A program made the position numbers and the translations under genes. From contig NC_018212.1 in NCBI RefSeq assembly GCF_000219625.1, positions 62,001 to 126,000 of the forward strand: 64,000 bases of DNA, read 5' to 3'. Positions 44,161-55,880 of this stretch are shown piece by piece; position 1 is the first letter of the stretch; each line of letters starts with the position of its first letter. Source of the stretch: Zymoseptoria tritici IPO323. Lineage: Eukaryota > Ascomycota > Dothideomycetes > Mycosphaerellales > Mycosphaerellaceae. Under the pieces are notes generated by a model. The model had not been told where the DNA came from and did not search any database. It was given only the letters and a program-made list of their open reading frames with translations.

Positions 44161-45193
44161 ATAGTAGCTATAGTTACGTAGCCTACGAATATCCTTCGTA
44201 GCGCGTACGCTAAGCGTACGGTACGCCCGCGGCTTATGCGTCCGGAGCGGGCCTACGTAGCTAATCTAGCATCTAGCTAAATCCAACATATAGCTTAATA
44301 TAGCTATTATAACACCCTAAATATCCTGTTCTAATTCCTAGTAAGTAATAGTACGCACCGAGACTATACGTACTATACGACTATACGGATAGCGTGCTCG
44401 AATAAAATTAATAACCGGTAAGATTACTAGCTATCTAACTCCTCGAGTATGTTCTAAGATTAAGTGCGAATGTAGATAGCCTTATATACGCTAGTAACTA
44501 TATTCTCTATATAGCTTATAGCGACACGGATATATCTAGGCTCTTTCCGATAGTGCCTAACTTTCGTACCTAGCGATTTCTCTATAGTAGCCTCTTACCT
44601 CTACGGGCGGAAGCCTAACAAAGCGATAAGGATCGCGCGTAACCGGAGGAGGTTTTTACTAGAGCCTTTCCGAGGGGCGCGGCGCCCGACTACCGGTCGT
44701 AAGCTACCTAGGTCGTCGCGAGATTTAATAAGAAAGAGAGGTAAGGTATGTTTATTCCCGACCCTTTTAGAAGTAAGAATAAGACTTTTGCCGATTACTA
44801 AAACCTTTATTAAAATTTGGACTTAACTTAAGTTAGCTAGAACTTTACGAATTCGTAACGGCGACGGCGATAGCGATAGGTCGCGACGAATTAGTATAAC
44901 AATATACCTAGTACTAATATGCATTCTTTCCCTTAATAGGCGCGGACTCGCGATGACCTAGGCCGCCTACGGGAGACAATTGGTATACCGTACATTTTAA
45001 GAGGGCGAGAGTACTAAATTTAAGATTTCGTCTTGTTTGCCTACTTGAACGAACAACTTCCTTACACCGCATCACCGCGCATCACCGCATCACCGAGCGC
45101 ATCACCCATCACCACGATATCCAGTCACCAACAGAAGGGCCTACCGATACTACGGCGACCACCAGCCGAAAACTATGGACACGAGACTTCGCC

Positions 45194-46034
45194 ATGAACG
45201 ACTGGGAGGTCGAAAGCACGGCCCTCAACAACTTCGAAAGCCTCGACAATTTTGGCCGCCTGGACGAAGCCGACGACGTTCGATTAAGTCAGCCTTTCAG
45301 CCCTCAGAACTTGGGTCACGCAGAAATGGTCTCTTCCGAGGGTGATGTGACGCGACACTTTCATGTCTACATTCACCAGCCCGTGCGTGCTGCGTGGGCA
45401 TCGCGGCCCTTCTTAGCCTTCAGAGACCGCGTTGAGACGCCCGATATGGCAACCGTAGATGCTACAATGGTAGTAGACTATATGGTACAAGCACCCACTC
45501 CTCCCGGGGTCGCCGCTGCTGTCGCAGTAATCGGAGAATTCAAGAAGCCTGGGGTAATCATACAAGACGAGTGGGACCAAGACGCCGCACCCTCCGAACG
45601 GACCCATAAACTTGCCAGAGAACTCTTGGGGTCAGCTTCCGACTTCATGCCAGCATCTTGCCACTACAGTGCTAACACGACTTCACTGTAGGTATGCCTA
45701 TCACTACAATTGCCACCAGGTTTTCTGCTACGATGGCCTCCATCTACTTATCTTGAGATTTCAGTGCATCGGCCGGAACGATATCAAGAGTTGCGATCCG
45801 AAGTGTTGGGTAGTGCCGACGGGATTCGGCGGCGTAGATGTGACCGTGCGACGGGCACTGTACAGTCTCGTAAGGGATGGATATCAACGTATCCAGGGGC
45901 GATCAGCAAGAGATCATGGCAGTGTGGAATGCGATGATGGGCGAGCAGACGCAGAAGCTCGAAGGGCACGACGGTGCGGTCTCCGCAGTGGCCTTCTCGC
46001 CGGACGGGCAGGTCATTGTGTCGGCATCCTTTAA
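45194..46034 (+). pseudogene. Truncated gene of unknown fungal family, fused into an NLR tail
   Basis: Exon 1 (45194-45630, MNDWEVESTALNNFESL...) joins exon 2 at 45692 through an intron with a GCTAACA branch site. The joined frame reads RELLGYAYHYNCHQVFCYDG and then LHLLILRF..CIGRNDI...CWVVPTG. This resembles a lineage-restricted family I have seen in Dothideomycetes with a conserved GY.Y.Y.C..VF..D....L.LRF core; function unknown. From about 45890 the frame runs into sequence that belongs, in another frame, to a WD40 tail, so the native C-terminus appears lost. It sits in an unmutated 1.3-kb island between RIP-saturated transposons. An unusual CATCACCG-rich leader (45065-45115) precedes it. 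Confidence 0.55.
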
Positions 46035-46368
46035 CAAGACAGTGCGGCTCTGGAATGCGACGATGGGCGAAATGATCCAGCTCATCCCTAATGCCGGTCG
46101 GTCTTCTCGAATTACGTTCGCTGCGGATGGAAAGGCTGTACAGACTGATACTGGAATCTTCCTCCTCGAACAGGCCGTTTCGGGCTTGCCTGGCGATTTT
46201 TCCACGTGGACGACATCCTTAGAGCTAAGAGACCAGTGGATTTGCAATCGAGATAAAGACCTCCTCTGGCTACCCTATGAATACCGAGGATACTGCTCAG
46301 CAATACATAAGACAACACTTGCAATCGGACAGCCTTCTAGTGCAGTAAGCATTTTTAGGTTAAGATAA
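45877..46368 (+). pseudogene. C-terminal WD40 fragment of an NLR/HET-E-type protein
   Basis: The frame gives two WD40 blades ([20 protein letters not shown] ... [16 protein letters not shown]) and a third weak one. Then comes a tail with [20 protein letters not shown] and [20 protein letters not shown], which is how fungal NACHT-WD40 (HET-E/D-type) proteins end: W.....LLWLP.EYR..C.A. No NACHT or effector domain precedes it; the frame starts abruptly at the junction with the gene at 45194. The blade sequences are close to consensus, as in repeat-converting high-identity WD40 arrays. It is therefore a severed 3' end of an NLR gene. Confidence 0.75.
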
Positions 46369-46959
46369 AATGCTACTTTGTAATCTCTAGATCTTAAATT
46401 TCTGCTCATAGGATGCGACACCAATTTACTATATAAGCTACCTTAAGCGAGGGCCTAATTACTACGGGAGTTATTTATTTCGCTATAGACTTTAAGCATT
46501 TCCTAAGACTAGGGAATTAGCTAGAAGGCGTTGTCGATGCATACTCGGTAGTAAGAACGTAGAGTCCGAATCTTCGATTCTTTAGCTTTACTATAGCCGA
46601 GCTAGAATGTATAAACGCTATAGTAGTTAATGCATACAATATATATAAGGACTTAAGAATAAAACTAGATGCTCCGCTATAGATTTACTATACCGATGTC
46701 TTACCTACCGGTAGAAGGGGCAATAATCCTAGCGCCCTATATAGTAAGTATATAGGTCTATCTACAAATGTCGTTCGTAGATATAGAGATCCTTATATAA
46801 CTATATAGTAACGTAACCGACGCTTAACCTTATCCGCGCTATATCTATCGTCGCGTCTATCTTCTTACTACCCTCTACTACTATATTCGTACTACCGGAG
46901 CTCTCTATTGTTCTAGTGCCTCTACTATAATGTTCGCTACTTTCCTAGCTTCTTTCTTA

Positions 46960-48930
46960 GCCTTCTTAGCCTCTTTCTCGGCCTCTTCCTAGCGCGCTCT
47001 ACTCGTGCCTTCTCGAGGTCTTCCTTATACGGTTAACCGTATATATAAGCTACTTTATATAAGGTATAATAATACTACTAGAAGAGAAGGCTCTCGTAGA
47101 ATACGTAGAATACGTATTACGTCTTTATCGCGACGGACACTCGGCCTACGTTTAGTACCCTCGGGACTTCGCGAGGATACTAGTCTACTACGGCGGCGCG
47201 CTAGAATCGACGGCTAGCGTAGTCTACGCCTACCTAGAAAGGACTAGCTATAAGCGTTTTCTAAGCGTTATCTAGAAGTATAAGCTATAAGGCTAAAGGC
47301 TATCGATTAGTAGAGGTATACGAAGAATGTCCGCTAAAGTAGAGTACTAGTTTAACATTATAAATACGTAACTTAACGAACGTAGGGTCTTATAAGAAAA
47401 CGTATACAACATAGATAAGACTAGCGTTAAAACGGGAGAGTGCCCTACTCGTCTAACTCCGGACCGAGAAGATTAGACTAAATAACTTCTTTAATCGGAA
47501 TGTACCTAGTATCCTAGACCCCGTATGCCTATGCCGGGAAGGGCGATAGACTTACTCTTAATATGTCGGCGGCTACGTAACCTCCGGAGCGAGCACCTCG
47601 GCTAACTTTATAAACGGACTAACCTCCGGATTCTCCTAAGTAAGTAGAAGCTAGCTATAAGGGCTATTAGATTAGTTAAGGATCGGCTTCTTTACTAACT
47701 TAAGGATTAGTATTACTACCTTACGCTATAGATTAGTTTTAGGATATGCTTACTAATGCTTAACTAAGGAAGTAGTTAATGCCTAATAAGATAGTATATA
47801 GCTACTCTCCTTACGAACAGTTAGATAGTTAGTTATTATAGTATAAACATTCCGTATGTTACTATATGCCTCCTTTTACCCTTCTTAGTATTCTACTAAC
47901 TAGATTTATCGAACAGGCGTAGATCCTAGGGCAGAATAGGATCGTAGAGGAGTAGACGAAGCCGAGCGCTAGGGGAGACTATAGGTATACGGACGGCGAA
48001 AGACGAGGCATAGCCTTAAGGGGTCTATTATAGAGTATTTAGTAGAGCGCCGACTACCGTCTAGCGAAGCTACTAGGCATAGATAGACGGTAATCGTTAA
48101 GTAGAGTGAGGGCGTAGGGGATAGCTAGTCTTTTGTTTACTAAGGTTAATATTAGGCGAAGTAGGGCTATCTTAATTCGGTAAGGTCGAGAACGCGTCGG
48201 CCGTTAGCCCTACCCTTCCTTCCGGGCATAGCCGTAGTAGTAGGAGAAGTATTAACTAGCTAACAACTACTACCTTACTAATCCGCTTAAATAGACCCGA
48301 TCCCTAAAATCCGGGACGTTGTCGCTCGTACCGCGAAAGCCGTTCTAGTAAAATTAAAGATTAATCTACGTAGCTTTCTAGAATTATAAACTATTATAGC
48401 TACCTTACCTAGGCAATCTACGGAGCTTTTCTATAAGATTAATATGCCTATCTAGAGAGTAGCTCGCTTAGCTATCTATATCTAGAACGAGCTAAGAGCT
48501 TTAGCGCTATAGATCTCTAATCTACCGTACTAGGTCGTCTACTTCTTTATATAGGCCGGGAATAAGGTAGGTAGAGCAGCTTTATTTGTCGCTAAAGTTG
48601 CCCTTAGCTCGATTATTAGCCTTATACTACTCGGAATCACAATCCAAATCTGTAGTAGAATGTAGCTAATCTATAAAAGATAGAGGCTTAAGATTAAGGC
48701 ATAACGGGCGGACGAAGAGTAAGAAAGGGCGTATCTCCTCGAAGATAAAGAGCGGAGACTTTAGGCGTAAAGGGATTTAGAGCGGGCTATAAAGGAAGAG
48801 AATAAAAGGCTAGAGAGAGCGCGTAGAGAGCGGGAGGTACGAGAACAGAAGAAAGTAGAGGAAAAGTAACGCCGGTAAGAGGAGGACGCTTAGAAATATC
48901 GGATATAGATAAGAGAGTATAACAAACATA
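46960..48930 (+). mobile_element. RIP-destroyed pogo/Fot1-like transposase relic
   Basis: With stops ignored, the plus strand shows a basic N-terminal region, LLEEKALVEYVEYVLRLYRDGH (helix-turn-helix-like), and near 47403 ENVYNIDKTSVKTGE, which corresponds to the NxDETG block of pogo/Fot1 DDE_1 transposases with its glutamate changed to lysine. A long Glu/Lys/Arg-rich coiled segment at 48690-48870 resembles the basic C-terminus of such proteins. Ends and target duplication could not be found. Confidence 0.55.
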
Positions 48931-49132
48931 TAGCTTTAGACGAGTTATAGAGCCCTATAGAGACTCGAGGTATTATTACCGACCTTTTAAAAGCTCGCCC
49001 TATACCTTGTCTAGCTCCGGACGAGGTTGCCCCTTTAGGATCTTATTCTCCGGTAAGAAAACATCGTCTTCGTTATCTAAACGCTTTAACTTATAGCGAA
49101 TTATATCCCTCGTAAAAGCTAAGTAAAGTTCT

Positions 49133-49339
49133 TATTAGGGATCTTAGAAGGGTAAAGTAGTTAGAGTAAGGCTAAGCTAAATCCGAGGGCTAACCGTACC
49201 GGCTTTAGCCGCGTACGTAACGTACAATAGGATCTTAGAAGGACTATAGGTCCTCCGTAACAAGAGTAAGAATTAGTTTTACTAATAGTCGGACGACTAG
49301 CTAGCGTTCTATATACTACGACATTTTATACTTCTTATA
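49133..49339 (+). repeat. 5' LTR (RIP-mutated)
   Basis: 207 bp, aligned base for base with 55674-55880. Its ends are TATTAGGG..CTTATA where the other LTR has TGTTAGGG..TTTACA, so TG and CA termini have become TA. Confidence 0.9.
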
Positions 49340-49729
49340 ATTCTAATTCTTCCCTAAGTTCTCGCGGTCTATAGAACCTAATAGCGGACCTACTACCCCT
49401 CGGCGAATCGCCTACGCTTAATAAGTAGGACGCGCGATTCGAACGCGCGCTATTAGCCTTAGCGTAGCTAATACTACCGGAAGAAGTCTAAGCTAAATTA
49501 GATAACCTAGAAGCCGAAGCGGAACGCTTAACGATAGCGCTCCGCCTACGATAAGTACGCGCCCGCGTTAAGGGCTCCGTAACTCCGTAGTATAATAGAG
49601 GCCTAATTGCGTAGTAGCGCTATACTACTAGACGTAGAGGAAGGACTTTCTATCTATGCGGCTAATTCTATCGAGTAGCAACGTCGTTAATTAGGCTAGA
49701 ATCCCGCCGGTACGCCGGAGTCGACGACT

Positions 49730-50640
49730 AGCGCGATAAGCGTAGCTACCCTATATACGAAGAGCCTCGCCTCCCGGCTAAGGTTAAAAGAGCTAAGGAA
49801 CTTTAAGGGCGAGAGCGTTACTAAGAGCCGTTAGTTCTTAAGAGAGCTAGAGATTATCTTTAAGATAGTAGCGGACTCTTATCCGACGGAGCGTAATAAG
49901 ATCCTATATAGAATTATATACCTCGTAGGTAACCCGTAAGAGAAGTAGTACTAGAACTATAGTATAGCGGACTTATATAATATAACCTTCGACGACTTCC
50001 GTACTTTCGTACGAGACGTAGTCGGAGATCCGGTTAACCGTATACTAGACGTTACCCTAGAGTATAAGAAGGCTTACTAATTAGACAATTAAACTACTTA
50101 GAGGTTTGCCCTTAGATTAACGATCCTAGAGGATTAGTTAGGAGGCTATACCGAGAAGTAGAAGGTTCGCTACCTACTCGTAAAGCTATCGCCGCCGTTG
50201 CGCGATACTATTATTAAGCATTATACTATTCCTCCTATAAGGTAGGAATTAGTTAGCTTAGTAATACGTATCGAGGATACTAAGAAGGGAAGTAAGCGAA
50301 GCTTAGACGATTCTTAGGCCTAACGCTATAAGAAGAAGGGTAGGTTTAAGAAGAAGAGTAATAGTAATAATCTACCCCTAGTAAGAGTTAATGTCGTTAA
50401 CTACCCGCCTATAGTAAGTAGCCGTCCCTTAGGACAGCCGTAGGGCGGTAAGGACGTACGAAACTCTAAGTAGATAGCTAATACTAAGTGTTATAAGTAT
50501 AGAAAGAAAGGGCACATTTCCCCTTACTATACTAAGAAGAATACGAATGTTCGTAAGGTCGAAGTAGACGAGGAGCCGGCGAAAACTAAGAAGTCGAAAA
50601 AAAGGAAAGGTCTAGATAAGGATCGCGACTAGACTTCCTC
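49730..50640 (+). pseudogene. Gag-like region of the gypsy element, RIP-destroyed
   Basis: Read through stops, it has a helical capsid-like region and, near 50489, a CYKYRKKGHISPYYTKK sequence. This is a zinc knuckle whose second and third cysteines (C-x2-C-x4-H-x4-C) have become tyrosine, as expected from TGC/TGT to TAC/TAT changes. Confidence 0.65.
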
Positions 50641-50649
50641 CCCGTCGAT

Positions 50650-52530
50650 TTAAGGCCTACGAGCCGTAAGCGCGGTAAGGTCGTTACCGTAGGCGACGTA
50701 ATAGTAGACTTCCTATTAGACGACTATATAGATATAAACGTAGTTTTATAGTCCTTCGCACTAAAGCATTAACTAGAACGTATTAAGAACGCTACGTTAC
50801 TAGGAGTAAAGTCGTACTAGGGGAGCAAGGGTAGTAAGAGCTACTACTACGGGGCGTATAAGACTTATATACGACTCGTAGACTCTAAGTAGCTAGTACG
50901 CACTTTAGAAGCCGTCTTCTATGCTATTAATATAGAAGATAAGGCACTACTTCTAGGCAACCCTTAGAGGGCTTAGAACGGTATATTAGTAAATAGTACC
51001 TACGACGAATAGCTATACTTAACCGAGTCGTAGGGCATTAATATATAAGAAGCATTTAAGTTTATTAGAGCCCTAAAAGTAGAGGATTAGGTTTATTCCG
51101 TAGTAATCCGTAGGGTAGAGACAGATAGTAGTATAGCCTCTATAGTTAAGGGACTCCCCTATAAGTATAAAGACTTCGAGGATATGTTCGTAGGCGCTAA
51201 TTAGGTAATAAGTAGGCTCCCTATAGACGTAGAGTACGCTATTAACCTCGAAGAGGGTAAGAAACCCCCCTTTAAGGCGATGTACTATTAGTCGTAGACC
51301 GAGCTAAAGCTACTAGAGGAGTATATCTAGAAGGCGCTAAAGTATAGTTAGATCTAGCGTTCTATAAGCGAGGCGGGTACGCCTGTCCTGTTCGTACCTA
51401 AGAAAGATAGCACGGTTCGCTTATACGTTAATTATCGAGGATTAAACGTAGTTACGATAAAGAATCGTTATCCCCTACCGCTTATTAGCGAGACGCTTAA
51501 TAGGCTATAGGGTTGCGAGTTCTTTATAACGATCGACTTAAAGGATACGTACTATCGCATTCCGATTAAGCCGGCGGATCGCTAGAAGACCGTATTCCGT
51601 ATACGGTACGGTTATTTTAAGTATTATATTATGCCTTTCGGCTTAACTAATATACTAGTAACCTTTTAAGGTTATATTAACCGTGCCCTAAGTAGGCTAG
51701 TAGATCAGATCTATATAGTTTACCTTAATAACATCCTCGTCTATAGTAAGACTCGTAAGGAGTACGTACGTTCTATCCGCGAGGTACTTACGAGACTACG
51801 GAAGTTCGCCTTATTCGTAAGCCCTAAGAAGTACTTCTAGTATAGGGATTAAGTAGACTTCCTAGAGTTTGTAGTTACTAGAGAGGGGATTAAGATAGAC
51901 CCTAGTAGGGTAGTCGTAATCTCCGAGTAGCCGACCCTTAAGACGTTCGTAGACATTTAGTAGTTCCTTAGATTTACTAGTTTCTACCGGCGTTTTATTA
52001 AGAACTACTCGAGGATCGTTAAGCCGTTAATAGACTAGCTAAAGGGAATAGTTAAGGGCAAAAAACCCGGATTCGTCGGTTAGGGAGTAGCCGAAGAGTA
52101 GGCGTTCCGCTAGTTAAAGGCTACCTTTACGTAGGCGCTAGTATTAAGATACTACGATCTAATAAAGAAGATTCGGATCGAGACCGATGCCTTAGGGTAT
52201 ACGCTAGCGGGAATTATATTATAAGAGTTCGACTCGTAATAGCACCCTATCGCCTTCTAGTTAAGGAAGATAATCCTAGCTAAGTGTAACTATAAGGTAC
52301 ATAATTAAGAGCTCCTAGTAGTAGTAGAGGCTTTTAAGTAGTAGCGGCCGTACCTCGAAGGCGCTCCGTATACGATTTAGGTACTAGTCGACTACGCTAA
52401 CTTAAAGGGCTTTATGTTAGTAAAGTAGTTAAATAGTAGACAAGCTAGGTAGGTAGTCTTCTTAGCACCTTTTAACTTTATAATTAAGCACAGGTCTAGG
52501 AAGACAAACCCTACCGACGCGCCGTCGAGA
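50650..52530 (+). pseudogene. Protease/reverse transcriptase/RNase H region, RIP-destroyed
   Basis: RT blocks are legible: [74 protein letters not shown], and near 51718 IVYLNNILVYS, where the catalytic Y-x-D-D has become Y-L-N-N. RNase H follows with KKIRIETDALGYTLAGII (catalytic aspartate present). Many TAG stops replace glutamine and tryptophan codons. The RIP pattern stops abruptly near 52500. Confidence 0.8.
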
Positions 52531-54191
52531 CGCCCTAATTACATAGGAGAGAAGCGGGCAGTTAGCACACTGCTGCCGACCCTTCAAAACAAGCTGTCCT
52601 TTTAGACAAGGGAGACTAAGGGGAATAGAGACCCTCTAGTCAGGAGGATCCACACTACCTGTAAGGATTAAAGGTCCCTTAACCGAGTAGAGCTGCGCAT
52701 AGGAACCGCAGTACAACCGCAACCAATAACTATACGTGTTGCAAGAGCCGCAGTGGCAGGCGAGCAAGCATGGCTACCTCTATTAGAGATGCTGCCTAGT
52801 ATAGCCGGTGTGTTGCAGAAGCACGACCCAGAGTGCAGCAAGCACATCGCAAAGGGTTCGCATATAGACTACTTAATCCGGGATTCCGTTTTGTATAAGG
52901 CCGACAGGCTGTACGTGCCTGACGACCAAGCATTGAAAACGTAGGTAATTCGCATGCACTACCACGACGCCCTAGCAGGCCACTTTGGAAAGAAGAAGGT
53001 CGTAGCTCTGCTTAGAAGGAAATACTTCTGGCCAGGCATAGAAGACGACGTGCAGTCGTATATCGAATTTTGTCCTACCTGCCAGACGTCGAAGACGAGG
53101 CGCCATCGACCCTATGGCAAATTGCATGCGCTTCCCCTACCTAATGGACCATAGCAGGAATTGTTAATGGATTTCATTACGGATCTTCCTCTAAGCAAGC
53201 GAGGTGACAGCGTCTATGATGCGGTCCTCGTGATTGTTGACCGCTACTTAAAGATGCATGTGTATATTCCTATAACGAAGAAGTGCACAAGCGTTTAGCT
53301 TGCGAAGATCTTGCGAGACGAAATCGTACGACATTACGGAGTGCCTAAAGGCATTGTCTCCGACAGAGGTTCGGTGTTCACAAGCCAATTTTGAAGCGAC
53401 TTCTGTTGGGAATCGCATGTGACCCGCAGGCTGTCTACAGCGTTCCATCCGCAGACAGATGGACAGACTAAAAGAGCGAACCAGTTACTTGAGCAGTACC
53501 TGCGTTGCTACTACAATGAATTTCAGGACGACTGGGCGGAGTTGCTTGTGCAAGCAGAGTTTGCCTACAACAACAGCGAGCACCCTGCGCTCGGCATAAG
53601 TCCCTTCCGCGTTGCGTATGGGTGGGACCCAGAGCTACACACAGAAGTTCGAGGCGAAATTCAGGAAGGAAGGACGCCAGCAGCAATTGCAAATGCAACA
53701 CGTCTGAAGGAAGTCCACGAGAAGCTTATAGAGCGCTGGAAGAAAGCAAGCCAGTCGCAGGCGAAGTTCTACGACAAGAAACACACCCCTAAATACTTCA
53801 GTATTAGTGATAAGGTGCTGCTCTCGTCCAAGAACCTGCGATTGAAGGTGCCAAAGAAGATGATGGGCCCGAAATACGTTGGTCCATTCAGAGTGACGGA
53901 CGCAATCGGGACGCAGGCGTACCGCCTTGCACTGCACTCCCAACCAATTCGCGCATCCACAACGTGTTCCACGTTTCTCTCCTTAAGCCTTACAGAGAAC
54001 GCCCGGGCGAGTCGCATAAAGGAAGCATGCCGATCGCTGACGAAGAGGGCAAATACGAGGTTGAGAAGGTCATGGCCTCCACCAAGGACAGGGAGTTTTA
54101 CCTAGTCAGGTGGAAGGACTGGCCTGAAGAGTATGACAGCTGGCAGACAGCCGAGGAGTGCGAGGGTGCAACCGACCTGCTAGAAGCATAG
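52531..54191 (+). pseudogene. Integrase and chromodomain region of the gypsy element, lightly damaged
   Basis: It includes an H2C2 zinc finger (MHYHDALAGHFGKKKV ... FCPTCQTSK), then the integrase core: MDFITDLPL with the first aspartate, GVPKGIVSDRGSVFTSQF with the second, and FHPQTDGQTKRANQLLEQY, where the third catalytic residue, normally glutamate in TDGQTERANQ, is lysine (GAG/GAA to AAA-type change). The chromodomain ends the frame: YEVEKVMASTKDREFYLVRW, KDWPEEYDSW. Stops at 52942 and 53152 and near 53298 and 53391 plus one frameshift near 53950 inactivate it. Stops fit TGG or CAG losing G:C pairs. Confidence 0.85.
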
Positions 54192-54382
54192 GAGGCAAGT
54201 GCGAACAAGGTGATCACGAAGGCACCAAGAGGACTGAGACGAGTGTGAGGGAAGCCCCCAAAGGGAAAAGGGTACAGCTACGGAAACCACACAAAAACCG
54301 AGGACTGCGCGGAGCCGGCGCCACTCAGGCGGCACGCAACCAAACCGCACCAGACACTCCCGCCATTCGCCTGGCTAAGGCA

Positions 54383-55412
54383 TCACTCCGAATCCTCCAT
54401 CGCCACCTCCTCCTCATCCTCGCTGTCCTCCTGCTCATCACCTGCGAGCGGCAGGCGCACCGGACGCTCCACCCATGTGGATTCCTCGTTGGCGAAGGCG
54501 GCGGATGCGGCCTGAAGGGCGGCGGCGGAGGCGCCCATCAGGCGGAGCTTCTATAGAGTGTGTCAGTATTACACGCGAGAAGCAAGAGGATCGTAGGCTT
54601 TACCTCGTACTCCAACTCAAACATGCCACGGCTTATAGCCGAGTCACGCTGAGCCTGGATGAGCCCAGCCCGAGCCACCACGCTGTCACCGCCTTGCGTT
54701 CCGCCTGCGCCTCCCCTGCTGGGCGTCGAGTAGACGCCGACGGACTTCCCGCTGTTCGCCTCCTTAACGCGGAGAGTGGTCTTAACGTCGCGGCCGACGG
54801 ACTCTATGCAGAGGAGGGCGAGCTGCTCCTCGGGTGAGTTGCGCGTGCTGTCCGCCCACTCCTAGCGGAGGTCGAGCAAGCGCTTCGCCTGCTTGACGAG
54901 GTCGGGGTGCTCCACCGTGTTGCACGCGTGGTTGCTGAGGGAAGCATTAGTATCGCACTCGGCTCGCAGGAGAGTCGCTAGACTTACTTCTTGGTGTAGC
55001 GCCAGCACTTCTTCTTGCTGCCAACGGTCATTACCCCGTTGCAGTCACGCTCCTCGGCTACGCAGGCGATTAGCAAGGAAGCAGCAACCGGAACGCATGA
55101 GGACCTACTGTCGTGCGCATACGGCAAGCAGCGCTCGCACAGCTGCACTACGGCACCCTGGGCATCCTGCTCAGTGCGAGGTGGGAGGTTAGGCACAACT
55201 GGGGCACGGCGAGGAGGCGTTGCGACTCGCTTGCTGGTCGAATGCTTGTGGTATAGGTATGTTTGGAGAGGCGCTTGCGATGAGCCTGAGTTTTCTGAGC
55301 TTGGAGAGGCGTGCGTTGCGCGTGAGGGTCGAGTGCTGGTGGTATGCGGTGCTGGTGATGGCACTGTAAGGCGAGCGTGGTTCAAGAAGAAGAGAGGAAA
55401 AGACAAGAGCAC
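54383..55412 (-). CDS. Spliced antisense gene inside the LTR retrotransposon
   Basis: On the strand opposite to gag-pol, exons up to 54988, 54934-54604 and 54550-54383 are joined by two 53-nt introns, each with good signals (GTAAGT..CTAATG..CTCAG and GTAAAG..CTATAG). The joined frame is continuous in phase to TGA at 54383-54385, apart from one TAG at 54862-54864 (after RLLDLR) that CAG to TAG would explain. The product of roughly 300 residues has a Ser/Pro/Thr-rich N-terminus, a cysteine cluster (QLCERCLPYAHDSRSSC ... DCNGV ... KKKCWRYTKNNHACN), a charged middle and an acidic tail (EDSEDEEEVAMEDSE). The start is not settled: no ATG opens the first exon in frame, so an upstream exon is likely, perhaps from the ATG near 55616. 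I recognise no family. Confidence 0.6.
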
Positions 55413-55656
55413 CTCACGATGTTAACAACCGACAACTCTACGGCCCGCCCCCACTACACAAGCGGACGGCAACGCGCAAGCAACAAGGCAGCGAAGCCTG
55501 GGACAATTAACAGGCGCAAAACAACAAAGATGGTTGTGATGCAAACGCTGCATTGCAGCAACACAACAATGAAGTGCCGACGTCACCGTCGCAAGCACTT
55601 CGTAGGGCATCGGCATGCCGAGAGCAGGGCCGACGCTGGAGCCGAGACGTCTCCTT

Positions 55657-55673
55657 AGAAGGGAGGGGATAAT
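55657..55673 (+). other. Polypurine tract of the LTR element
   Basis: AGAAGGGAGGGGATAAT lies directly before the 3' LTR start, the expected site for plus-strand priming. Confidence 0.75.
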
Positions 55674-55880
55674 TGTTAGGGATCTTGGAAGGGTGAAGTA
55701 GTCAGAGTAAGGCCAAGCTAAATCCGAGGGCTAACCGGGCCGGCTTTGGCCGCGCACGTGACGCACAACAGGATCTTAGGAGGACCGCAGGTCCTCCGCA
55801 ACAAGAGTAAGAATTAGTTTCACTAACAGTCGGACGACTAGCTGGCGTTCTATACACTGCGACATTTTATACTTTTTACA
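55674..55880 (+). repeat. 3' LTR (nearly unmutated)
   Basis: 207 bp beginning TGTTAGGGATCTTGG and ending CTTTTTACA, the standard TG..CA form. It differs from the 5' LTR mostly by C to T or G to A in the 5' copy. Confidence 0.92.

Larger units (their letters stand above)
49133..55880 (+). mobile_element. Ty3/gypsy chromodomain LTR retrotransposon, 6748 bp, half RIP-saturated
   Basis: Two LTRs of 207 bp each bound a gag-pol order of capsid, zinc knuckle, protease region, reverse transcriptase, RNase H, integrase and chromodomain. A polypurine tract precedes the 3' LTR. From 49133 to about 52500 CpA/TpG are nearly absent; from about 52530 the same open frame continues with ordinary base composition and only a handful of G:C-to-A:T stops. 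The bases flanking the LTRs (GTTCT before, ATTAT after) do not form an obvious target duplication. An antisense spliced gene lies between the chromodomain and the 3' LTR. Confidence 0.9.

Noticed and set aside
47005..47217. Arg-rich open frame in the RIP zone
   Set aside because: It is open by chance in a frame that differs from the readable transposase relic and has no codon structure.
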